The notes under the pieces were generated by a model. That model saw nothing but the letters and a program-made list of their open reading frames with translations, did no database searches and was not told the origin of the DNA. From positions 1 to 64,000 of the forward strand of contig DKML01000005.1 of assembly GCA_002470515.1 (NCBI GenBank): DNA of 64,000 bases. Reading direction: 5' to 3'. The DNA is from Proteobacteria bacterium UBA7415 (GTDB taxonomy: Bacteria > Pseudomonadota > Gammaproteobacteria > Arenicellales > Arenicellaceae). The position numbers and the translations under genes were made by a program. Shown piece after piece: positions 16,427 through 23,691 of this stretch; position 1 is the first letter of the stretch, and each line of letters begins with the position of its first letter.

Positions 16427-17269
16427 TTGAAGTCGCTCGTCTTTAGAGTAGAGCACGTATATCTGATAGAGCGGGACACAGGGATTCTCATAAAGCAGTT
16501 GTCTGACAGTTCCGCTCAAGCATTGGACAGTGATGCAGTCAGCGCAATGTTTTCGGCAATCGAAAGTTTTGTAAACGACTCGTTCTCTGGAGAACAAGGA
16601 GACCGATTAACCGATCTAAAGGTCGGCGAACGCAATGTTTGGGTTGGTCACGGTCCAAAGTTGATGCTTGCCTGTGTAATATTTGGTGATGCGCCAGAAT
16701 CGCTTAAAGCGGATCTACGTGAAACCTTAGATCAAATTAGAGTTGCCTACGCGTCTGAGCTAAATCAAGCAAACGCGGGGGAGCTATTGCTGGCAGACGT
16801 CGACAATTATTTGCACCCAATTCTTCAGTCCGAGGCCAAAGAATCAGAAAGCGAAGGTAAGCGCAGCAAAAGTATGATTTTGCTTGGCCTTGTTCTAATA
16901 GGGTTGCTCGGGTATGGGTTGTTCCACTCAGTTTCTAAACGGATGACGTTTGATTCGCTGCAATCAGTGTTAGAAAGCACGCCTGGAATGCTAGTGACCG
17001 AGATCCGCCAGGAAGACGACCAATATTTCATCTCCGGCTTGCGTGACCCACAAACAGAGCTACCCATCAACTTACTTTCCAATATTGGTATCGATGAGCA
17101 GCAACTAGAGATTGTTATGCGGCCATTTTTGTCTCTTGAGCCCGAGATCGAGGTTCGTCGTTTTGTTAAACAATTGAGCCCTCCAGAGGGTGTGCAAGTT
17201 GTCTACCAAGACTCTAAGGTTAAGCTTTTGGGGGTCGGGTTCATTAACTTGGGCCGAAAAGTATTCTGA
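16427..17269 (+). CDS. Middle part of the interrupted membrane signalling protein, with one membrane helix
   Basis: This frame is in phase with the preceding piece; an initiator would have to be the TTG at 16427, which has no ribosome site. It begins with LVFRVEHVYLIERDTGILIK and contains a helix-rich region (VGERNVWVGHGPKLMLACVI). A single transmembrane segment lies near residues 150-167 (ILLGLVLIGLLGYGLF), followed by the periplasmic start MTFDSLQSVLESTPGMLVTE. The last ~12 residues before TGA 17267-17269 are out of frame. Removing one G from the run at 17230-17234 would join it to KLLGSGSLTWAEKYSDRLMS in the next entry. Confidence 0.6.
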   Translation: MKSLVFRVEHVYLIERDTGILIKQLSDSSAQALDSDAVSAMFSAIESFVNDSFSGEQGDRLTDLKVGERNVWVGHGPKLMLACVIFGDAPESLKADLRETLDQIRVAYASELNQANAGELLLADVDNYLHPILQSEAKESESEGKRSKSMILLGLVLIGLLGYGLFHSVSKRMTFDSLQSVLESTPGMLVTEIRQEDDQYFISGLRDPQTELPINLLSNIGIDEQQLEIVMRPFLSLEPEIEVRRFVKQLSPPEGVQVVYQDSKVKLLGVGFINLGRKVF

Positions 17270-17600
17270 TAGGTTGATGTCCCTCAAGCGTGATGGGCGG
17301 ATTTCGCTGACAGGCTTTGAGGTGTCTGCGATAAGTGTTAGAGAAATGTTGCTTAGGGATTTGGGGGATAATGAAAATGACATTCTTTTAGCAGGTGTTG
17401 TCATTAAACCTAAATTTGTTGACGGCCTCAATGGTTTGGAAATAGGCGGAGAGTTGAGCCAGGCACAGAGAACGGCGTTGTCACGCTATTTCGCAAACAA
17501 CCCTTGGGTCAATGTTGGTGGTTACGACCAGCCAACCTTATTGCCTGCGACTCCTTTATCTAGCGCTAAACCCTCCCAGATAAATAGTGAAACCGAATGA
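17235..17600 (+). pseudogene. C-terminal part of the interrupted membrane protein, after a +1 frameshift
   Basis: After the G run at 17230-17234 the coding sense continues one base out of phase: GSLTWAEKYSDRLMSLKRDG, VSAISVREMLLRDLG, then GGELSQAQRTALSRYFANNP and VNVGGYDQP. A local ATG at 17277 exists but would give only a fragment of a periplasmic domain. The related family usually ends in an OmpA peptidoglycan-binding domain. None is visible here, so the protein is shorter than those I recall. The stop overlaps the start of the GTPase gene (TGATTAAG), which argues that the operon was once translated throughout. Confidence 0.5.
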
Positions 17601-18061
17601 TTAAGAAAAAGGTGTGTGTTGTCGGAGACTTTGCTGTGGGGAAGACGAGCCTAACGCAAAAGTTTGTAAACAATGTGTTTTCGGAGAAATATTTGACCAC
17701 GGTTGGCGTTAAGATCGACACCATGGAAATTGACCAAACTAAGCTTGTGATATGGGATCTGGCTGGACGCGATAGCTTATCGCCCATTAATCTCAGCTAT
17801 CTAGCCGGAGCGTCAGGTGTTATCTATGTTGCTGACGGCAGTCGTGCGAGCAGTCAAGATGCGCTCGTGGATATTCATGAAAGTGTCGTCAAGAAGGTAG
17901 GCGAGATACGTTTTGCCTGCGCTATAAACAAGCATGACCTAAACGAGTGGCGAGTAAGCGACGCCTTTGAAAAATCATTCATGGCTATGGGCATTCCACT
18001 TATCCCTACTAGTGCTAAAACAGGCGGCGGAGTTCAAGCCTGTTTTAACGCAATGCTTTAG
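17597..18061 (+). CDS. Small Ras/Rab-like GTPase of a signalling operon
   Basis: The 154-residue protein is a compact Ras-superfamily GTPase. The P-loop is G10-DFAV-G15-K16-T17-S, a switch I Thr lies in YLTTVGVK (T34/T35), switch II reads W53-D-L-A-G57-R58-D59, the guanine motif is N111-K-H-D114, and TSAK lies at 138-141. In Ras and Rab the residue after the Gly is a catalytic Gln; here it is Arg, so unaided hydrolysis should be slow or depend on a partner (inference). No lipid-attachment site is present. The ATG overlaps the stop of the membrane protein gene, so the two are coupled, and the kinase gene follows 18 bases later. The GTPase probably relays a signal between the membrane protein and the kinase (inference). 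Confidence 0.8.
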   Translation: MIKKKVCVVGDFAVGKTSLTQKFVNNVFSEKYLTTVGVKIDTMEIDQTKLVIWDLAGRDSLSPINLSYLAGASGVIYVADGSRASSQDALVDIHESVVKKVGEIRFACAINKHDLNEWRVSDAFEKSFMAMGIPLIPTSAKTGGGVQACFNAML

Positions 18062-18079
18062 TGGTTAGTTGGATCAACC

Positions 18080-18424
18080 GTGTCAGCAAATAACCCTAAG
18101 CTAAGAGCTGAACTTTCTAAGCATTTGTACGCCGATAGTAAGCTGGCTTTTTTGGCGGTTGATGAAGAGTTTAGGGTTCTTGAAGTTTCTGAAAATTGCG
18201 AGCTTTTTTTAGGTAGAGCCCCAAATGTGGGTGATCTTCTTCATGACGTTGCAGATTTTACGGTGGGTTTGGAGTTTGACTCTTCAGTGCGTTGGCCAAT
18301 AATTGAAAATGCGGGCCGTTTGAATCTACCCATGGCCCTCACCACGGTTAGCTATGAGGGTAAACTATATTTACTGATGACTGATGCTTCCGCGTCGTTG
18401 GCACAAAAAGAAAAGCTACAATAA
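18080..18424 (+). CDS. N-terminal PAS-like sensory half of an interrupted hybrid histidine kinase
   Basis: The 114-residue frame starts at GTG 18080. It holds a PAS-like domain: LAFLAVDEEFRVLEVSENCE, FLGRAPNVGDLLHDV and a strand pair with YEGKLYLLMTDAS. A helix (LAQKEKLQ) begins the usual coiled linker and is cut by TAA 18422-18424. The same frame continues as IANDNELLAMEKQALLLDLE, the rest of that linker, into the kinase core. The stop is one base change from CAA or GAA and replaces one residue of the coil. The missing membrane segments and the PAS fold make it a cytoplasmic sensor. Confidence 0.65.
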   Translation: MSANNPKLRAELSKHLYADSKLAFLAVDEEFRVLEVSENCELFLGRAPNVGDLLHDVADFTVGLEFDSSVRWPIIENAGRLNLPMALTTVSYEGKLYLLMTDASASLAQKEKLQ

Positions 18425-18451
18425 ATAGCCAATGACAACGAACTGCTGGCG

Positions 18452-19669
18452 ATGGAAAAGCAGGCGTTGTTATTGGATCTTGAGCGCAAATCCAATGCCT
18501 TAGAGCAGGCTTCCAGGCTGCAAACTGCGTTTTTAGCGGGAGTCGCTCATGAATTTCGGACGCCGTTGGTATCAATACTGGGTTACAGCGACCTAATTGA
18601 AAATACGTTTGAAGCAGACCGTGTGCTGGCAAGTGCTGGTGCTAAAGAGCCCAGTGGTGCTAATTCAGAGAATGCTAAAGCACGACAGTGGGTTAGAGGT
18701 ATTCAGCGTTCGGGAAGGCACTTGCTCAGTCTTATCGAAAACTTATTGGATCATGGGAAAGGGCAAAGTGAACAACTTCGGCTTAATTATAAGGCCGTTA
18801 ATCTTAAGTCCTTACTCGAAGATATCGAACTTGTAATGACTCCTCAAAGTAAGCAAAAGGGACTTGAGTTTGTTACCGAGCTAAACGGTTGCAGCTCACT
18901 GAGTGATTGTTGGGTAATGGTGGATCCAGACCGACTCACTCAATGCTTGATCAATTTGGTAGGCAACGCTATAAAATTTACAGATAGCGGACGGGTTAAA
19001 GTACTTGCCGAGTATCACGACCAAACACTAAAAATAGTCATTGATGATACTGGGATCGGTATGGATGAGCAGGCGCTGCTAATGATTCGCGAGCCATTCT
19101 GGCAAGCCCATCATGAACAGCGCCCGGGTACTGGCCTAGGTGTGACGATTACTGATGGGATCATTGATCTCATGGGCGGTTCTTTGAATATAAGCTCTAC
19201 ACTAAACGAGGGGACCCGAATAGAGATATCTCTACCGTTGGTAACGACGAATGAACAAGCGCAAGAAGAAGCTAAAAAGCAAGATCTGGATGGTTTGCAG
19301 TGTCGTGTTTTAATGGTAGAAGACGACGATGATATTGCATGGATGTTAGAAGCATTGCTTTGTGAGAAAGGCTTTGATGTTGCTCGAGCGGTTCATGGGC
19401 AACAGGCATTAGAACTAGCTCACCAGCTAAATTTTGATTTGGTGCTAATGGACGTTGTACTACCAGTGGAAGATGGCTTTGAGGTTGCGACTGCGTTAAG
19501 GGCTAACGGCCATTGTGCGCCGATAGTGATGATGAGTGCATCGCAACAAGAGTTTGATTCTCGAAATACAAAGCAAATTAACTATGACGCGTTCCTTCTA
19601 AAACCAGTGGCGGTCAACGACATTGTTATTCTTGCCAAAGAGTTGGCAGAGCCCCCTAAGGCGTCTTAA
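18452..19669 (+). CDS. Hybrid sensor histidine kinase core: HisKA, ATPase and receiver domains
   Basis: In phase with the PAS half, this 405-residue frame has an ATG but no clear ribosome site. The dimerisation helix carries H33 in VAHEFRTPLVSILGY. The ATP-binding domain has the N box at N172, the G1 box DDTGIG (198-203) and PGTGLGVTITDGI. A receiver domain follows from about residue 284, with acidic DDDD, phospho-acceptor D334 in LVLMDVVLP, the MMSAS strand and the Lys in LLKPV. All catalytic residues are present despite the upstream stop. With the Hpt protein it would form a His-Asp-His-Asp relay to the operon's response regulator (inference). Confidence 0.82.
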   Translation: MEKQALLLDLERKSNALEQASRLQTAFLAGVAHEFRTPLVSILGYSDLIENTFEADRVLASAGAKEPSGANSENAKARQWVRGIQRSGRHLLSLIENLLDHGKGQSEQLRLNYKAVNLKSLLEDIELVMTPQSKQKGLEFVTELNGCSSLSDCWVMVDPDRLTQCLINLVGNAIKFTDSGRVKVLAEYHDQTLKIVIDDTGIGMDEQALLMIREPFWQAHHEQRPGTGLGVTITDGIIDLMGGSLNISSTLNEGTRIEISLPLVTTNEQAQEEAKKQDLDGLQCRVLMVEDDDDIAWMLEALLCEKGFDVARAVHGQQALELAHQLNFDLVLMDVVLPVEDGFEVATALRANGHCAPIVMMSASQQEFDSRNTKQINYDAFLLKPVAVNDIVILAKELAEPPKAS

Positions 19670-19680
19670 GTAGTTACTTT

Positions 19681-20010
19681 ATGATTAACACTACCATCCA
19701 AGAATTAAGAGCTCGGTACCGCACAAGTGCAGAAGATAAGAGAGCTGTATTAGATGGTTTGTTAACGCGATATCGTTCTGTGGGTAAATCAGGGGCACAG
19801 CTCAATGGCCAGCTCAATGGCGAGCTAAATGAATTTTTGCATAAGCTCGCGGGTTCGTCTGGAATGTATGGTTATGATCAATTGCACGCTGCTGCGCGCA
19901 GGGCTCTTGTTCTTTTTGAAGGAAGTGAGAAAACAGAAGAACTAACTGCGTCGGTCGAAAGCATTGCTCGATCCCTGGAGCTGGTTATAAAAGAGCTTGA
20001 TGCGCTTTAG
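19681..20010 (+). CDS. Histidine phosphotransfer (Hpt) domain protein
   Basis: The 109-residue helical protein has the Hpt signature with phospho-acceptor H54 in LHKLAGSSGMYGYDQL. It also contains a short internal duplication, QLNGQLNGELN, at about 40-50. It starts 11 bases after the kinase stop and closes the operon. Hpt proteins pass phosphoryl groups from the receiver of a hybrid kinase to a separate response regulator, here plausibly the interrupted OmpR-type protein at the front. The frame is intact and undamaged, unlike its partners. Confidence 0.8.
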   Translation: MINTTIQELRARYRTSAEDKRAVLDGLLTRYRSVGKSGAQLNGQLNGELNEFLHKLAGSSGMYGYDQLHAAARRALVLFEGSEKTEELTASVESIARSLELVIKELDAL

Positions 20011-20159
20011 AAAGGGTAGGGTTAAATGCCTGAAAATTGTTCTTGAGCGTATTGCGTGGACAGCAAACCTGAGTATTATCAATTCAACGGAATTTAAGGT
20101 TTTGCCTTTGATCGACTAGGGCGTTTACAGTAATTATCCAACACAAGTGTGAGGTCAGT

Positions 20160-20998
20160 ATGCGGTGGCGTGGACGAAGACAGAGTGACAATGTAATAGA
20201 TCGCAGAGGTAGTCGGCGAGTTTCTGGCCGCACTGCAGGTGGCGGCGCTGCAATAATTATTGTGCTGGTTGGTTTATTTTTTGGCCCAGATGTACAGAAT
20301 ATTCTTGCGCCATTACTGCAGGGAGGACTTTCTCCTGTACCACAAACGCAAACTCAGCAAGCGCCTCGAAATGATGAAGCGTCGCAATTCGTAAGAACTA
20401 TTTTGGCCGAAACAGAAGACACCTGGTCAAAAGTTTTTGCGCAAACTGGGCGACAATATCAAGCACCCAAATTAGTGCTGTTTAGTGGCATGGTGCAATC
20501 CGCATGTGGCACAGCATCCGCTCAGTCTGGTCCATTTTATTGTCCCGGTGACTATCAAATATATATCGATTTGAGTTTTCTTGAACAACTTAAACGGATG
20601 GGGCGCCCGGTGATTTCGCCTTCGCTTATGTGATCGCTCACGAAGTTGGGCACCATGTACAGAACTTATTGGGTATCGCAACGCAAGTAAGAAAAATGCA
20701 AGCCAGCAGTTCAAAAGCTGGTGCTAATGCATTGAGCGTCAAAATGGAATTGCAAGCAGACTGTCTTGCTGGTGTTTGGATCAATCACACTGAAAACCGC
20801 AATTCTATTTTGGAAGAAGGTGATGTAAAAGAGGGCTTAGACGCGGCAGCGGCCGTGGGCGACGACCAAATAATGCGCAATGCAGGTAGATCGGTGCAAC
20901 GCGAAGCATTTACTCATGGAAGCTCTAAAGAGCGAACAGAGTGGTTTACCAAAGGTATGCGCAGCGGCGACATCAATTCATGCCAGATGGAGGCTTAG
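20160..20998 (+). pseudogene. YpfJ-type neutral zinc metallopeptidase, frameshifted
   Basis: The first frame (20160-20633) encodes an Arg-rich start with DRRGSRRV, a membrane helix (IIIVLVGLFFGPDV), a linker and the family's GMVQSACGTASAQSGPFYCP and QIYIDLSFLEQLKR. At the G run 20600-20603 the sense moves to another frame: GAPGDFAFAYVIAHEVGHHV, with the zinc site HEVGHH, then QADCLAGVW. It continues to TAG 20996-20998. One extra G would restore one ~280-residue protein anchored in the inner membrane, the normal YpfJ size. The protein's role is not well known. The change could be a true null mutation, a phase-variable tract or a sequence error. Confidence 0.75.
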
Positions 20999-21072
20999 GA
21001 TCTGTTCTAGCTCTATTGGCCTTGGTTTTACCCCGTGCTGGAAAATCGCAATGCCCGCGCACGGGTCGTACC

Positions 21073-21981
21073 CTAGCCCATTGGATAGGGGAGCGTGGTT
21101 GGGGTAAGAATTATACTTGGGTTGTCGGCTAAGCGAAGCTCTTGGCCCGCGTGAGCGACGCGTGCAACGATTAGAGCGTAGCTTGTGGCCTGATTTAAAG
21201 AGATAAGCTCTCCAACAGGAATGTCTGGTTGGTCGTCGTTTGCATTGGCCGATAGAATAAGTTTGCTGTCGGTAGCAATAGGAATGCCTGGACCGTCGCC
21301 CACGTCTGTGATTGAGTATCGATACAAGCGTTGCTTGAGTTTGCCGAGGTAGTGCATTCTTGCGACGATCTCTTGACCAGTGTAACAGCCTTTTTTAAAG
21401 CTCACGCCTCCGACCAATTCTAGATTCACCATCTGCGGCACATATTTTTCGGACAGCGCAGGCGAAATCAATACGAGACCCTCGCGGACACACAGATCCT
21501 GCATGCTAAGGCCAATCTGCGTGTTGCCTGCGCTGACATTGTCTAAAACTTCAATTTCGATTGCATGATTCGCGCAATATAGAGTGTGGAGCTTTGAGTC
21601 ACTTGAGTACCTGCCAAACGCCTGCTCGACCGCAGAAGCCGAAACGTTAGGCGGTGGTGCTTGACTTGAATTTGCGTCTTCATGTGCATACTCATAGACA
21701 TATACTTTGTTTGCACATTCTTCGAGGATAACTTTACTGCGCATTACGTACATTTTCAGTCTTGCTTGAACTGCCTCAAACAACTGGGCGTGCAGTAGCA
21801 AAAAGAAGTGCTCGTCTGTACGCCATAAAAAGCCAGTACACAACAATCGCCCCTTGGGGTTGCAATAACCTGTTAATTGCCACGTGTCGCTCAACTTGCT
21901 CACATCGCTAGTGAGTTGTCCCTGTAGGAATGCTTGCGCGTCGTCGCCGCTTATTTTTAATAGTCTGACTGGTGAGTGCAT
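21073..21981 (-). CDS. ygfZ: Folate-binding YgfZ/GcvT-like protein for Fe-S enzyme repair
   Basis: The 302-residue protein shows the YgfZ plan: an N-terminal FLQGQLTSDV segment, LTGYCNPKGRLL, and the hallmark KGCYTGQEIVARMHYLGKLK with the family's conserved Cys. YgfZ is a tetrahydrofolate-binding protein related to GcvT that supports the activity of certain Fe-S enzymes such as MiaB. It stands alone, convergent with the metallopeptidase gene. It lies close to the complex II genes, whose Fe-S subunit is a plausible beneficiary (inference). Confidence 0.88.
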   Translation of the reverse strand: MHSPVRLLKISGDDAQAFLQGQLTSDVSKLSDTWQLTGYCNPKGRLLCTGFLWRTDEHFFLLLHAQLFEAVQARLKMYVMRSKVILEECANKVYVYEYAHEDANSSQAPPPNVSASAVEQAFGRYSSDSKLHTLYCANHAIEIEVLDNVSAGNTQIGLSMQDLCVREGLVLISPALSEKYVPQMVNLELVGGVSFKKGCYTGQEIVARMHYLGKLKQRLYRYSITDVGDGPGIPIATDSKLILSANANDDQPDIPVGELISLNQATSYALIVARVAHAGQELRLADNPSIILTPTTLPYPMG

Positions 21982-22297
21982 GATTTTTAATCGCCGAACT
22001 GGCTACTATAGAGAGAGTTTATTTGTTGTGTCTAAGAGTTAACGTTGCTGTCCTTCCACAAGCAACCTAGATTCTGGTTGCGTGCTAGTCTGCATAGACC
22101 TAGTATGCATAAGAAAGGGTGTATTGTATGTTTAAACTAGACGTGATTAAGGCAATTACAAGTGTCAAAATTGGCTCAGTTCAACATGTTAAGCTTCGTC
22201 TCATATCGGATACGCTAATTCTTATATAAGCGGTCCAGAGAAGATGCGTCATTATGTGCGCGATTTTTAAAGAATTTTTAAACACAGAGCCACATTT
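21982..22297. other. Intergenic stretch between ygfZ and the SdhAF4-like gene
   Basis: This holds the upstream regions of two divergent genes. A 33-codon frame at 22128-22229 lacks a ribosome site and a recognisable product; I do not call it. Confidence 0.4.
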
Positions 22298-22552
22298 ATG
22301 AATAAACACGACTCCTACACTAGCGAAAGCAATCATTCAGCGGTCGATTCAGATTTAGAGACAGCGCCGACTAGTTCCAAAAAAAACGATGTTGATCAAA
22401 CAACTAATCCGAGCGAGCAAAGCATTGATCAAAAGAACGCAAAGCTAAAAACCGCATCGACCAGTCAAGCGAAGGAAATTGGAGGCCCGAAAGGCTTGGA
22501 ACCTACACGTTATGGGGATTGGGAAGCAAAAGGGCGCTGTTATGATTTCTAG
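22298..22552 (+). CDS. SdhAF4-like succinate dehydrogenase assembly factor (DUF1674)
   Basis: The 84-residue protein has a disordered, Ser/Thr/Lys-rich front and the DUF1674 signature at the end: KEIGGPKGLEPTRYGDWE followed by KGRCYDF. In mitochondria SdhAF4 binds flavinated SdhA, protects the free subunit and promotes its joining with SdhB. Here the gene lies about 350 bases upstream of sdhCDAB, which supports the same role. The start ATG at 22298 has no strong ribosome site, and a later start inside the low-complexity front is possible. DUF1674 is best known from alphaproteobacteria and mitochondria. Confidence 0.8.
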   Translation: MNKHDSYTSESNHSAVDSDLETAPTSSKKNDVDQTTNPSEQSIDQKNAKLKTASTSQAKEIGGPKGLEPTRYGDWEAKGRCYDF

Positions 22553-22905
22553 TACTTTGTTTGTATGTCTAGATTAATGCTCACCTTATTAGTCACCTTA
22601 GAGTTTTCTCAGAGACACGTGCAATTTCGATTATCGACAGCCCTTTGGTCCAAGCATCAATATTATAAATTGCTGTATTCGACTATTCGGTTAATATGTC
22701 CAGGAGGGGCGAAAACTAGATTAACAGCCAGATAAAGCGCAATTGCGTGAAATAAGAGATTGAATTCAACTATAATCTCCAACGAAATTTAAATTTGGCT
22801 ATTCTGTGCCCTACGCTCTATAAATGTCAGGATGAAGCGAACGTTTGATTTCGGTCATCAATTCATCTTAGACACTGAGTGATCATCTTTTAGGAACCTT
22901 TGATT
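22553..22905. promoter_or_regulatory. Upstream region of the sdh operon with a candidate -10 box
   Basis: The 353 bases before sdhC contain no recognisable gene. A perfect TATAAT lies at 22771-22776 with only a poor -35 match 17 bases before it. AGGAACC at about 22892 is the sdhC ribosome site. Confidence 0.4.
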
Positions 22906-23310
22906 ATGTCATCAATTCAAAAAGCTAGACCCCTGTCACCACACTTGCAGATTTATAGCCCTCAACTAACATCAATGTTGTCGGTAATTCATCGCGGTAC
23001 TGGTGTGTTTTTATCTTTCGGTAGCGTCGCTATCGTTATTTGGCTTGGAGCACTTGCGCAAGGGCCAGACGCTTACGTACAATTTCAAAGCTTGTTGGCT
23101 CATCCGCTGAGCAAGCTAGTATTGCTGGGCTGGTGTTTCTCACTGTGTTATCACTTGTGCAATGGCATCAGACATCTATTTTGGGATGTTGGTGCTGGCT
23201 TAGAGCTTAGTCAGGTGTACCGTTCGGGAGTCGTTATGTTAGTTACTTCTTTCGCTTTAACCGCTGCAATTGTGTTTTTCGCTGTTCAAAAAACCGGAGG
23301 CCTATTATGA
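22906..23310 (+). CDS. sdhC: Succinate dehydrogenase cytochrome b556 subunit SdhC
   Basis: I start at ATG 22906, with AGGAACC upstream, rather than the TTG two codons earlier. The ~134-residue protein has three transmembrane helices. It carries the family signatures RPLSPHLQIYSPQLTSMLSV, IHRGTG (quinone-site Ser/Arg region) and LCYHLCNGIRHLFWD, whose His is the usual haem b ligand. SdhC and SdhD anchor complex II in the inner membrane and hold haem and ubiquinone. The stop overlaps the sdhD start by 4 bases. Confidence 0.92.
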   Translation: MSSIQKARPLSPHLQIYSPQLTSMLSVIHRGTGVFLSFGSVAIVIWLGALAQGPDAYVQFQSLLAHPLSKLVLLGWCFSLCYHLCNGIRHLFWDVGAGLELSQVYRSGVVMLVTSFALTAAIVFFAVQKTGGLL

Positions 23311-23687
23311 GTTTACGTAGCCCTTTGGCAAAAGCAGTTGGGCTAGGCTCAGCAAAACATGGTTTCTCACATTGGTGGTGGCAGCGAGTTACCGCTATTG
23401 CGCTAGTACCTCTTTCTGTGTGGTTTGTTTACTCAGTGCTCACCGTTATGGGCATGGATCATCAATACGCTTCGGATTGGCTTGCCCAACCGTTTAACGC
23501 GACCGTTCTTATATTATTTGTGCTGACTATGCTGTTTCACGCTCAGACCGGAATACAGGTTGTAATCGAAGATTACATTCACACAAAATGGTTGAATTTG
23601 ACGCTGTTATTAGCCGTCAAGTTCGCGGCCGTCCTAATGGCAGTTATGTCTGTCATATCAGTTTTAAAAGTAGTTCTCGGAGGCTAA
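23307..23687 (+). CDS. sdhD: Succinate dehydrogenase membrane anchor subunit SdhD
   Basis: The 126-residue protein has three transmembrane helices and the signatures AKGLGSAK-like front, [17 protein letters not shown], and [19 protein letters not shown], which contains the haem-ligand His and the Asp-Tyr pair near the quinone. It overlaps sdhC and is followed 4 bases later by the GTG start of sdhA. Confidence 0.92.
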   Translation: MSLRSPLAKAVGLGSAKHGFSHWWWQRVTAIALVPLSVWFVYSVLTVMGMDHQYASDWLAQPFNATVLILFVLTMLFHAQTGIQVVIEDYIHTKWLNLTLLLAVKFAAVLMAVMSVISVLKVVLGG

Positions 23688-23691
23688 GCAA

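Noticed and set aside
14699..19669. Reassigned TAA codon (alternative genetic code)
   Set aside because: TAA ends many intact genes in the window at the expected family length, for example panB-like, gspM and era, so it is read as stop.
22128..22229. 33-codon frame upstream of the SdhAF4-like gene
   Set aside because: No ribosome site and no recognisable sequence; chance is likely at this length.
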